A stretch of DNA of 64,000 bases from Candidatus Neomarinimicrobiota bacterium (lineage in GTDB: Bacteria; Fidelibacterota; UBA2242; B5-G15), in NCBI GenBank assembly GCA_017656425.1, contig JACDNV010000005.1:122546-186545 (forward strand), given 5' to 3'. Below are positions 27,993 to 36,903 of this stretch, one piece after another; positions within the stretch are counted from its first letter, which is position 1, and every line of letters begins with the position of its first letter. The position numbers were made by a program, and so were the translations under genes. The notes under the pieces were generated by a model. It did no database searches. It saw only the letters and a program-made list of their open reading frames with translations, and was not told the DNA's origin.

Positions 27993-29245
27993 TGGAAGGT
28001 AAAGTAAAAGATGTAGGATTAGCGGATTTAGGGCGCCTGAAAATAGAATGGGCAGAAGCGCATATGCCTGTCTTAATGGCTCTGAGAAAAAAGTATGAGA
28101 AGGATAAGCCTTTGAAAGGTATGCGTATAAGCGGGTGTCTCCATGTGACGAAGGAAACAGCTGTTTTAATAAGAACTCTTGTGGCTGCTGGTGCTGAAGT
28201 TGCGTGGAGTGGATGTAATCCTTTAAGCACTCAGGATGATGTTGCTGCAGCTTTGTATGCCGATGGGATTCCTATCTGGGCATGGAGAGGCTTATCCGTT
28301 GATGAATTTTACTGGTGTATCAGACAGGTGATAAAGCAAAAGCCAACACTTACCCTTGATGACGGTGCTGACCTGATTTTTACATTGCATAGAGAATATA
28401 AAGATATTGCAAAGCAGGTTGTTGGAGGATCTGAGGAGACAACGACAGGGATTACTCGTCTGCGAGCGATGGCTGATGATGGAGCTCTACTTTATCCTGT
28501 AGTAGCGGTAAACGACGCAGAAACAAAGTGGGATTTTGATAACGTATATGGTACTGGACAGTCAACTATTGATGGTATATTAAGATCAACAAATATTTTA
28601 TTTGCAGGAAAACAGGTGGTAGTATCTGGATATGGGCACTGTGGAAAAGGTGTTGCAATAAGAGCAAAAGGAATGGGTGCTAATGTTATAGTAACAGAAG
28701 TCAAACCAACAGCTGCTTTGAAGGCTACCCTTGATGGATTTAGAGTAATGCCCATGGATGAAGCCTGCACTATTGGCGATGTATTCATAACGGCTACAGG
28801 AATGAAAGATGTAATCGTTGGTAGACATTTTGAAAAAATGAAGGATGGTGCTATTGTTTGTAATACAGGGCATTATAACTGTGAGTTGAATCTTGATGAT
28901 CTGGAAAAAATGACGGTTGAGAAGAAAGAAATGAGATCAAATTGTGTATTGCGTGTATTAAAAAATGGTAAAAAAGTCTTTGTATTGGGTGAAGGAAGGC
29001 TCATAAATCTGGTAGGAGCGGAAGGACATCCATCAGAGGTTATGGATATGTCCTTTGCAAATCAGTTTTTATCAATGATTTACCTTTCGAAAAATGGAGA
29101 CAAACTTGAAAACAAAGTTTATCGTGTCCCTGATGAGCAGGATCAGGAAATAGCAAGGTTGAAACTTGAGACAATGGGAATTAAAATAGATAGCCTGACA
29201 GAAGAGCAAATGAAGTACAAGACCAATTATCAGGAAGGGACATAG
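27992..29245 (+). CDS. ahcY: Adenosylhomocysteinase
   Basis: A 417-residue SAH hydrolase. Readable motifs include CLHVTKETAVLIRTLVAAGA, WSGCNPLSTQDDVAA, the NAD-binding GYGHCGKGVA and VTEVKPTAAL, and the C-terminal MDMSFANQFLSM. The conserved Lys-Tyr tail is replaced by KTNYQEGT with a truncated end, as in many bacterial/archaeal forms. It splits SAH to adenosine and homocysteine, removing the inhibitory product of methylation. ATG overlaps the TAA of metK by 1 base. Confidence 0.97.
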   Translation: MEGKVKDVGLADLGRLKIEWAEAHMPVLMALRKKYEKDKPLKGMRISGCLHVTKETAVLIRTLVAAGAEVAWSGCNPLSTQDDVAAALYADGIPIWAWRGLSVDEFYWCIRQVIKQKPTLTLDDGADLIFTLHREYKDIAKQVVGGSEETTTGITRLRAMADDGALLYPVVAVNDAETKWDFDNVYGTGQSTIDGILRSTNILFAGKQVVVSGYGHCGKGVAIRAKGMGANVIVTEVKPTAALKATLDGFRVMPMDEACTIGDVFITATGMKDVIVGRHFEKMKDGAIVCNTGHYNCELNLDDLEKMTVEKKEMRSNCVLRVLKNGKKVFVLGEGRLINLVGAEGHPSEVMDMSFANQFLSMIYLSKNGDKLENKVYRVPDEQDQEIARLKLETMGIKIDSLTEEQMKYKTNYQEGT

Positions 29246-29261
29246 CAAAATATAAAAGTTT

Positions 29262-30821
29262 GTGAAAAAATTTTTTACCAAAAATATAATAATCTTCATT
29301 TTGTTCATTTGTGTCACTCTTTATTATTGCGAATTTAAACTGCCACCTGAACCATCTTTGCCGTCATCATGGGAAATAAGGGCACTTTTCCCCTTTTATG
29401 AAAATTCATATAACCTTAAAGAATTACTTAAAGATGATGACATAATTGCTGATACATCCGGGATATTACACTATAGTAAAATCATTCCAGCGACTGTAAG
29501 CGACTTCCCCGATAGCTTCTGGATAATGAATACATATGGAATAAATGAGGGATTTTCTACTGATCAGGCAGTTCAAATTGAAGATGGTAGCTATGTTATA
29601 ATGCGCCGTATACCAATATATTTTGATACATCAAAGGTTTTTATCAAAGAAGGGATACTATCCAATAATAGCGATTTTAATCATATAATGATACATTTTA
29701 CTAGTTCTAATCCTGCACCAGAAACGTTATTCATAGCTGTATTTTCGTCTAACATTCATAACGTTGATCGAAATGAAACCTTAGCAAATATGGCTATACC
29801 ACCCGGGACGACAGAAGATAGCATGTTTGTCGATTTAAGAAATGATACAGTTTTTAATGTTGTCGACGCTGATACAGTGAATTCGCTCTTACTTGAGATT
29901 GTATTAAATTTTAGAAGTGTGGAATTAATTAATAATTCTTATAATTTCAGTTTGTCTATTCAACCTTTACCCTTAGAGTTCAATCAGTTGACGGGAAGAG
30001 TGATCTCAAGTACGGAAGTGTCAAGTATTTCATTTGTAAATAATCCAGAAACATCGGATACAATTGACTTTAGTGATTGTATTCTGGCACTTCATTTATC
30101 AGGTAATTTTAACCAGTTTGATTTGATGAGGTTAAACCTGTTTACAGTTGAGCACGGAGAGAGAAATCATTTTTATACAAAACTTTTCACTCCATCAAGT
30201 GTTATTACTCTTGATTCGTTAGGTGTTATAAATACATTTCCAGATAGTATTGTAATGGAGTTGTTGTGTTATAGTAAGCTGAATACATACTATAGTACAA
30301 GTTCTTTAATAACACCTAATATTAATGCGGAACTAGTTATTGATATTCCTTTTAAGATTTTACTAACTGATACAATAAGAATTAATGGTGGGAAAGCAAC
30401 TGAGTTCTATATAGAAGATTCAACCACAAAAAGAAAATTGCAAAAATGTCAAAAGGGTGCAAGTCTTGAAGCAGATGTTTTTAATAATACTCCATTGGAA
30501 GGTATTGTTGGATTTATTCACACTAATTATAATTTTACCGTTTATGATAGTATAAACTTTGATAGTTTATTAGCTATTGACTCTATTTTTATTGATACCG
30601 TTGGTAGTATTATGTTTGACTCAAGTGGGGGAAAGCAGTCTGACTATTATATTAATTATGAAAAAACATCCAGATTACTATCAGATGGTGAACATTTTCT
30701 TATACCTTTTTTCGAATTTTATCCGGGTGGGGATTCCATTTTAACATTAAAGCAAGATCAGAATATTATAATAAAATCCTATATTAGATTTTATTTCGAT
30801 CCGGACAGCCTAGTAGAGTGA
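29262..30821 (+). CDS. Putative beta-rich lipoprotein (cassette 1)
   Basis: A 519-residue protein starting at GTG 29262 with a hydrophobic leader ending TLYYCEFKLPPEPSLP, a lipoprotein-like Cys with Tyr at -1. The following PPEPSLPS segment is Pro-rich, as is PLPEPEVPEF in the second lipoprotein at 32194, and both proteins have the same style of D-S-I/D-T-rich beta strands. It does not match a family I know by name. It lies 16 bp after ahcY and 13 bp before a DUF5723-like barrel, and the same lipoprotein/barrel order repeats directly downstream. A surface- or periplasm-facing partner of the barrel is a plausible inference. Confidence 0.68.
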   Translation: MKKFFTKNIIIFILFICVTLYYCEFKLPPEPSLPSSWEIRALFPFYENSYNLKELLKDDDIIADTSGILHYSKIIPATVSDFPDSFWIMNTYGINEGFSTDQAVQIEDGSYVIMRRIPIYFDTSKVFIKEGILSNNSDFNHIMIHFTSSNPAPETLFIAVFSSNIHNVDRNETLANMAIPPGTTEDSMFVDLRNDTVFNVVDADTVNSLLLEIVLNFRSVELINNSYNFSLSIQPLPLEFNQLTGRVISSTEVSSISFVNNPETSDTIDFSDCILALHLSGNFNQFDLMRLNLFTVEHGERNHFYTKLFTPSSVITLDSLGVINTFPDSIVMELLCYSKLNTYYSTSSLITPNINAELVIDIPFKILLTDTIRINGGKATEFYIEDSTTKRKLQKCQKGASLEADVFNNTPLEGIVGFIHTNYNFTVYDSINFDSLLAIDSIFIDTVGSIMFDSSGGKQSDYYINYEKTSRLLSDGEHFLIPFFEFYPGGDSILTLKQDQNIIIKSYIRFYFDPDSLVE

Positions 30822-30834
30822 GGGAATTAAAATT

Positions 30835-32187
30835 ATGGCATTAAGATCTGTAATAGTTACATTTTTGCTCGCTATTGATCTCCTCGGTTTTTATTTACCA
30901 AATCCTGTTGCCCTTTCTATGGGAGAAGCAATGACGGCATATGCTCATGGTATAAATTGTCTTGGTTATAATCCTGCTAATCTTGCTTTAAATGAGCAGG
31001 GACACATTAATATTTTATTAGCCTCGAGTGTAAATTTTTCTTTATCAAATAATGCCTTTTCACTTGAAGATTATTCTGCTTTCGCCGGGGAAAATGCTGG
31101 AGTTACGGGGAAAAATAATCAAGGATTGATTGCTGAGCTTGTTTCTGATGAATGCTGGGAATCTTTTTCCATAATGAATATCCCTCTTTTCAAGATATCA
31201 TTTGGTAATAAAGCCATATCATCAGAGTATTTTTATTTAACGGAATATGGTTTATCGAAAGATTTTATAGAAGTTTTATTCGGTGAGATGGAAAAGGGCA
31301 GAGATTATAAATATGAAATTTCAGGGAATGAATTTATTGGGTTAAAAAATGGATTATCAATTGGGTTCCCTGTGGGAAATATTTGTCTAGGGGTATCAGT
31401 GTATTATATCCAGGGATTGGCAGGTATAAAAATAGATCCAGATAAATCTAATGGGTATATTAAAATTGATACTTCAAAATTTGTAATTAGCGGTAGCGGT
31501 AGTTTTGTACTGGATCAATATATAGGGGCTGAAGGGTTCTCATCGGACATAGGGTTGTTATTCCCGAATTTTTTTGGATGGCGGATTGGTTTAAGCATCA
31601 TAAATGTTGGTGGAATTTTGAAATTAAATGTACCAACATTTATATCAATGCGATATGGGGAGATTGCTTTAAAAAAATTAGGTGATAGTTTTAATAGAAG
31701 AAATAATGTATCTGATCTTGATTTCGATGGTTCGACATACAGTTATGAATTTATAGTTAGAGAAGTGAACGGGCAGAAAATTATTGATTCCGATAGTTCT
31801 ATTTCGGATTTTTTTGTAAGTAAAAGGGAGGTTAAAAAAAATAATACAACTCCATTAGAAAGAATACCACTAGTATTGCGATTTGGAGTATCCAATAAAT
31901 GGGAAAGATTGATCTTAAATATTGATTTAATATCTACCTTTGGGGATGGTTACTTATACAAGCAGGGGTGGCAGTTAGCATGTGGAGCGGAATTTAATAA
32001 GGTTTTGGGATTCCCCATAAGAACAGGATTAAATATTGGCGGCTATAAAGGAGTGGCATTATCGGTTGGTTCAATTGTTAAAATCGGTTTTATAAATATA
32101 GATTGGGCAATAGCATTTCACAGGGGTTTGTTTATCCATAAGATAAAAGGAATTGATTTTGGACTTAGTATTTCAATTAATAAATAG
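30835..32187 (+). CDS. DUF5723/PorV-like outer-membrane beta-barrel protein (cassette 1)
   Basis: A 450-residue protein with a hydrophobic start, then NPVALSMGEAMTAYAHG and LGYNPANLAL, the typical opening of PorV/DUF5723-like barrels (NPAxxx near residue 47). Alternating Gly/aromatic strands run through, for example GLSIGFPVGNICLGVSVYYI and FGWRIGLSIINVGGI, to the C-terminal FGLSISINK. The middle FDGSTYSYEF and ERIPLVLRFGVS segments match the paralogue at 34389 in position. Its partner lipoprotein overlaps operon-wise on both sides (13 bp and 6 bp gaps). Confidence 0.75.
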   Translation: MALRSVIVTFLLAIDLLGFYLPNPVALSMGEAMTAYAHGINCLGYNPANLALNEQGHINILLASSVNFSLSNNAFSLEDYSAFAGENAGVTGKNNQGLIAELVSDECWESFSIMNIPLFKISFGNKAISSEYFYLTEYGLSKDFIEVLFGEMEKGRDYKYEISGNEFIGLKNGLSIGFPVGNICLGVSVYYIQGLAGIKIDPDKSNGYIKIDTSKFVISGSGSFVLDQYIGAEGFSSDIGLLFPNFFGWRIGLSIINVGGILKLNVPTFISMRYGEIALKKLGDSFNRRNNVSDLDFDGSTYSYEFIVREVNGQKIIDSDSSISDFFVSKREVKKNNTTPLERIPLVLRFGVSNKWERLILNIDLISTFGDGYLYKQGWQLACGAEFNKVLGFPIRTGLNIGGYKGVALSVGSIVKIGFINIDWAIAFHRGLFIHKIKGIDFGLSISINK

Positions 32188-32193
32188 TACAGT

Positions 32194-34380
32194 ATGTTGA
32201 AATTGTTTAGATATCATCTTTTAATAATTGTATTAATTACTATTGCTGTTATAAAGTGTACATATGAACCGTTACCGGAGCCAGAAGTGCCTGAATTCAA
32301 TACTAAGATAAATATACCTCTTCTTGAAGTTGATTATAAGTTTACTGAACTGGTAGATCCAGAGAACAATATTCTATCAAATGTTGATAGCGATTATATA
32401 TATTTTAGATTTCAAGGCGATATCGATACCACAACTCTGACAAGAGATATATTTGTTCTTCCTGTAAATATGAGTTTTGAAATAACTCAATCATTTGAAG
32501 AGATTGACCAGAGCTACTTTAATTTAAATATATCACACACAGAGAGGTTTAGATTATCTGAAGTACTTAATGAACATCTGCCATCAGATTATAACATTGT
32601 TGTAGACTCCATTCCCAGAATGACAATGTTTGATAGTCGACAAGGGTTCAGAGTATTCGATAAATATGGGATACCTTTTTTTAAAAGGGTCGATTATGTA
32701 ACGATAGGAGATGGCGATTTATTTGTAACAATTGATAATCGACTTGGTTTAGATATTTCACCTGTTATAATACAGATTGTTGATACTCGAGGAAATGTTA
32801 TTTATAATGCCAGTCATGATATAATAGAGTCAGGAACTACAATTGAAGACGGTGAATATGGTAATCTTGCAGGAGTTAGTATTGCTGATTCTATTTATTT
32901 TATAATAGCAGCTGAGATACCAGGTACTGATGGACAACCTCATACAATCCCTGCAGGAACAGACCCGTATGCAAGTCTTTCGGTAAGTTTAAATGTAAGG
33001 GAGGTAGAGAGTGTTACTGGAATTCCAAAGCCTATAAGTTTTGATATAAGGCGGAAATTACCTAAATCAAAGAATACAGTTATTAATGCTGTACTGGCAA
33101 TGACTCAAACTAACCCACAAGATACAAATTTTTTAAAGATAACATATAACAATAATACAGATCTGAACTTATTGAATAAAGTGACTTTATTGAATTTCTA
33201 CGATGAGGATGGGGTGGTAGCTCTGGAGAATACTATTTCCGGTGGTACACAGATAATAAGTAAAAAGAGACTGGATGGTGATACATTGAGGAATCCAGAT
33301 GGTGTTTCTGTTGTCGATTCTATATTTATTAAAGCTGAATTTGATTTTTTACCAAATGCCGAGGATACATTGGTTACTATAAGAATCGGAAAAGGAGCTG
33401 GTGGATTAGGTATTAATCTTTATATATCAAATATGTTGTTAAGTGAAATTACGGGATTTTTCAATTTATATTTTGATATTCCTCCGATGACTATAAGAAA
33501 TATACCCGAAGGTCTGGATTTCGTAAAGTTTAAATATGCTTATCTATTGATTACAATATATAACCAGATTCAGACATCAACCTACCTCAATCTTGATCTG
33601 AATGGATATAAGAATGGTAATGTTGCCAAGACAATAACAGTAGAAGACACAATAACAAAGGCTACTGACGCAATCCCTGTTTCTGAGTCTATTATAAAAG
33701 TTAATGTTGCCCCGTTATTTAACTTATTGCCGGACTCGATAGAAGTAACAGGTGTTGCCTATATTCCATCAAACGATACATCAAGGCTACAAGTGGGTAA
33801 ATCTTTCTGGGGCAGTTATGAGGTAAATGTTCCATTTGTAATGAAAACAAAACCTGTTACTTTTATTCCCGTAAAATCGACCGTTCTGGAGCCTGTTGAT
33901 GAAGACACAAGACAGAGGATAAAAACTGGGCTAGTCTCAGCGGAGGTAATGTATAATGTTGAAAATGGATGTCCTTTGGCGGGGACTTTACAACTATTAT
34001 TCTCTAATTTTGATTATTTTCCTCTTGATAGTAGTGAAGAAAATCTTGACTCCGGGTATGTCTGGATTAATGATTCTCTTTTTGCAGATACTGATACTGG
34101 CTTAGTATATATATCAATCGATACACTATTTGGAGTACGACTGCCTAAAGCTGAAATTGATCAGGTAGATGGTTCGGTTAAAAATCCAGGTTTTATTTCT
34201 GAGTCGTCGGTACTTGATACAGTCAAACTATTTAGGATAATCGAAGATAAAGTTCATTACATAAGACCACGTATATTTTTAGATAGTACTTCAACATATG
34301 TTAGAGTATCTGATAGAAATATGGTCAAGATTTCATCATTACTTTCTATTACGATCAGCTCAGAAGGATTGTTAAAATAG
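32194..34380 (+). CDS. Putative beta-rich lipoprotein (cassette 2)
   Basis: A 728-residue protein with leader ending TIAVIKCTYEPLPEPEVPEF: a lipoprotein-like Cys with Lys at -1, then the Pro-Glu linker. The mature part is beta-rich with repeated DSI/DT turns, e.g. VDSIFIKAEFDFLPNAEDTL and VGKSFWGSYEVNVPFVMKTK, suggesting several immunoglobulin-like or lipocalin-like sheets. Longer than its cassette 1 counterpart by about 200 residues. It begins 6 bp after one barrel gene and ends 8 bp before the next. Function not recognised. Confidence 0.68.
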   Translation: MLKLFRYHLLIIVLITIAVIKCTYEPLPEPEVPEFNTKINIPLLEVDYKFTELVDPENNILSNVDSDYIYFRFQGDIDTTTLTRDIFVLPVNMSFEITQSFEEIDQSYFNLNISHTERFRLSEVLNEHLPSDYNIVVDSIPRMTMFDSRQGFRVFDKYGIPFFKRVDYVTIGDGDLFVTIDNRLGLDISPVIIQIVDTRGNVIYNASHDIIESGTTIEDGEYGNLAGVSIADSIYFIIAAEIPGTDGQPHTIPAGTDPYASLSVSLNVREVESVTGIPKPISFDIRRKLPKSKNTVINAVLAMTQTNPQDTNFLKITYNNNTDLNLLNKVTLLNFYDEDGVVALENTISGGTQIISKKRLDGDTLRNPDGVSVVDSIFIKAEFDFLPNAEDTLVTIRIGKGAGGLGINLYISNMLLSEITGFFNLYFDIPPMTIRNIPEGLDFVKFKYAYLLITIYNQIQTSTYLNLDLNGYKNGNVAKTITVEDTITKATDAIPVSESIIKVNVAPLFNLLPDSIEVTGVAYIPSNDTSRLQVGKSFWGSYEVNVPFVMKTKPVTFIPVKSTVLEPVDEDTRQRIKTGLVSAEVMYNVENGCPLAGTLQLLFSNFDYFPLDSSEENLDSGYVWINDSLFADTDTGLVYISIDTLFGVRLPKAEIDQVDGSVKNPGFISESSVLDTVKLFRIIEDKVHYIRPRIFLDSTSTYVRVSDRNMVKISSLLSITISSEGLLK

Positions 34381-34388
34381 CGAATATT

Positions 34389-35705
34389 ATGAAATACAAA
34401 CTGCTAATTCTTATCCTCTTTATAACACTTTCTATTTTATATTCCCAGACTCGCACAGATCCGAGGGAGATGGCATTATGTGGTGCCTATGCAGTTGAAT
34501 CCCGTGGGCTATTTTCCGTAGGGTATAATCCTGCTAACCTTGCAATAAGACAAGAGAAAGACAGGATTAGAATCATTGGTGGATTTGCTCTAAATATTAA
34601 TAATAATTTTTTAACAATATATCGCTATAGAAAATATAACGGGCAGGATTTTGAAGCTAATAATGGGGCATTAAAAAAGAGTTTCCTTGCTTCTTTACCA
34701 TCATCTGGATGGCGTATTTTTGCTGGATTTCACCTACCGATACCGCTTGTAAACTATTCTTCTGGTAATAAAGCTTTTACCTATGATTTGTTGTTTATAA
34801 CGGATATTGGCATTGCAAAAGATTTAATAAGAGTGTTAATTGATAGTAATCCAATAAATGAGAAACTTGATCTTACGTTAAAGGAAGAGGCAATAGGTAT
34901 TGGTCAATGGGCATTTTCCTTTGGTATCCCATTTGAAAATTTCAATATCGGGTTTTCTTTTAAATATCTTCAGGGGTTAATTTATATGGGGTTTAATCCT
35001 GATTCATCGTATGGATATTTAATTACCTATTTTACGGACGAAAAGAATTATATAGAGGGGGAAGGTTATTATCTTTTCCAGCAGACAATTGGAGGAATGG
35101 GATATAGCTTTGACTTTGGAGTTACCACTAAGCTTATAAATGGATACAGGTTTGGATTATCTATTATCAACCTGTTTGGGAGGATATACTGGAACAAAAG
35201 GGTACTCCTGAATAGCTTACTTGATACTGATGAGATACTATTAATGGATGGTAATTATTATAAGTATGAGTTTAAAATAAATGAGGCACGCTTCGGGAGA
35301 TTTTTTAGAGGTGTATCTTATGATGAGGTATTTAGTGGGAGAGGGACAGAGTTCAAAGATACTACAAAATTCGTTATGAGATACCCAGGTTTATTCAGGA
35401 TAGGATTTAGTAAGAGATTTAATGATGTTGTGATATGCTCTGATATTATAGCTGGTTTCGAGGATCGGCTTTATAGCTTTGGAAAATGGAAATGGGCTAT
35501 AGGATTTGAAATATTGAGAGCTGTTAATCGACCTGTTAGAATTGGCTTTGGTATTGGTGGAAAAGAGATGAGGGAAGTGGCAATAGGTAGTGGTTTTTAT
35601 GGTGGTCTTGTAAATATTGATTGGGCTATAGGGTTCTGCAATAGTATTGTAATAAGAAAAATGCAAGGGATAAAATTTTCTATAATGGTATATACACGAC
35701 GATAA
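34389..35705 (+). CDS. DUF5723/PorV-like outer-membrane beta-barrel protein (cassette 2)
   Basis: A 438-residue paralogue of the barrel at 30835: signal peptide (cleavage near LYSQ), DPREMALCGAYAVESRG, VGYNPANLAI, WAFSFGIPFENFNIGFSFKY, YRFGLSIINLFGRI and IDWAIGF (compare IDWAIAF in cassette 1). The C-terminus reads GIKFSIMVYTRR against GIDFGLSISINK in the paralogue, so the last residues differ. The stop codon is also the first base of the tandem repeat array, and the ACGATAA at the stop resembles the junctions between repeat units. The end of the gene may have been reshaped by that insertion. Confidence 0.75.
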   Translation: MKYKLLILILFITLSILYSQTRTDPREMALCGAYAVESRGLFSVGYNPANLAIRQEKDRIRIIGGFALNINNNFLTIYRYRKYNGQDFEANNGALKKSFLASLPSSGWRIFAGFHLPIPLVNYSSGNKAFTYDLLFITDIGIAKDLIRVLIDSNPINEKLDLTLKEEAIGIGQWAFSFGIPFENFNIGFSFKYLQGLIYMGFNPDSSYGYLITYFTDEKNYIEGEGYYLFQQTIGGMGYSFDFGVTTKLINGYRFGLSIINLFGRIYWNKRVLLNSLLDTDEILLMDGNYYKYEFKINEARFGRFFRGVSYDEVFSGRGTEFKDTTKFVMRYPGLFRIGFSKRFNDVVICSDIIAGFEDRLYSFGKWKWAIGFEILRAVNRPVRIGFGIGGKEMREVAIGSGFYGGLVNIDWAIGFCNSIVIRKMQGIKFSIMVYTRR

Positions 35706-36893
35706 GCGCAATGTCTCAATGCAGAATGCAGAATGCAAATTGAAAAATGCAAAATCGCCTTTTGTCAGATTTGGCTTTTGTATTCAAAATGTAGACAGAA
35801 ATAAATTTGACTTTTGCACTTTGCAATCTTCATTTTGCAATTGCCGTAAGGCTATCTTGCCCTTCGGGAAATCGCCATCGGCGACTTCGTGAATACAAGA
35901 CGTTAAGCGCAAAGGCTCAATGCAGAATGCAGAATGCAAATTGAAAAATGCAAAATCGTCTTTTGTCAGATTTGGCTTTTGTATTCAGAATGTAGACAGA
36001 AATAAATTTGACTTTTGCATTTTGCAATCTTCATTTTGCAATTGCCGTAAGGCTATCTTACACTTCGGGAAATCGCATTCGGCGACTTCGTTAATACAAG
36101 ACGTTAAGCGCAATGTCTCAATGCAGAATGCAGAATGCAAATTGAAAAATGCAAAATCGTCTTTTGTCAGATTTGGCTTTTGTACTCAAAATGTATACAG
36201 AAATAAATTTGACCTTTGCACATTGCAATCTTCATTTTACAATTGCCGTAAGGCTATCTTGCCCTTTGAGAAATCGCATTCGGCGACTTCGTGAATACAA
36301 GACGTTAAGCGCAAAGGCTCAATGCAGAATGCAGAATGCAAATTGAAAAATGCAAAATCGTCTTTTGTCAGATTTGGCTTTTGTACTCAAAATGTAGACA
36401 GAAATAAATTTGACTTTTGCACTTTGCAATCTTCATTTTGCAATTGCCGTAAGGCTATCTTGCCCTTTGAGAAATCGCATTCGGCGACTTCGTGAATACA
36501 AGACGTTAAGCGCAATGTCTCAATGCAGAATGCAGAATGCAAATTGAAAAATGCAAAATCGTCTTTTGTCAGATTTGGCTTTTGTACTCAAAATGTATAC
36601 AGAAATAAATTTGACCTTTGCACATTGCAATCTTCATTTTGCAATTGCCGTAAGGCTATCTTGCCCTTCGGCGACTTCGTTAATACAAGACGATAATCGC
36701 AATGTCTCAATGCAGAATGCAGAATGCAAATTGAAAAATGCAAAATCGTCTTTTGTCAGATTTGGCTTTTGTACTCAAAATGTAGACAGAAATAAATTTG
36801 ACTTTTGCATTTTGCAATCTTCATTTTGCAATTGCCGTAAGGCTATCTTGCCCTTCGGGAAATCGCCTTCGGCGACTTCGTGAATAAAATACG
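35703..36893. repeat. Tandem array of six ~200-bp hairpin repeat units
   Basis: Six near-identical units begin at 35703, 35902, 36105, 36306, 36507 and 36694 (lengths about 199, 203, 201, 201, 187, 200). Each starts TAAGCGCAA, then TCTC or GGCTCAATGCAGAATGCAG, an AT-rich left arm, a ~50-nt loop, a right arm complementary to the left, then GCCGTAAGGC, CCCTTCGGG and a TCGC..GCGA hairpin, ending GTGAATACAAGAC. Left and right arms pair over about 40 nt with few mismatches. Units alternate between TGTCTC and AGGCTC openings in the first four, and units 3 and 5 share a GTATACAG/GACCTTTGCACAT variant, so the array grew by duplicating pairs. Small ORFs run across it but are not believable genes. Confidence 0.95.
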
Positions 36894-36903
36894 ATAAATT
36901 TAT

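Noticed and set aside
35920..36883. Open reading frames of 65-124 codons across the tandem array
   Set aside because: They encode repeated copies of one ~58-residue stretch (MQNAECKLKNAK...). Differences between copies change amino acids as often as not, there is no ribosome-binding site, and the reading frame follows unit length by chance (201 bp is divisible by 3).
35703..36893. CRISPR array
   Set aside because: Units are ~200 bp, nearly identical throughout, with no alternating unique spacers and no cas genes.
35699..36897. ACGATAA target-site duplication around the array
   Set aside because: A close version (ACGTTAA) is also at each unit junction, so the match cannot be separated from the repeat border.
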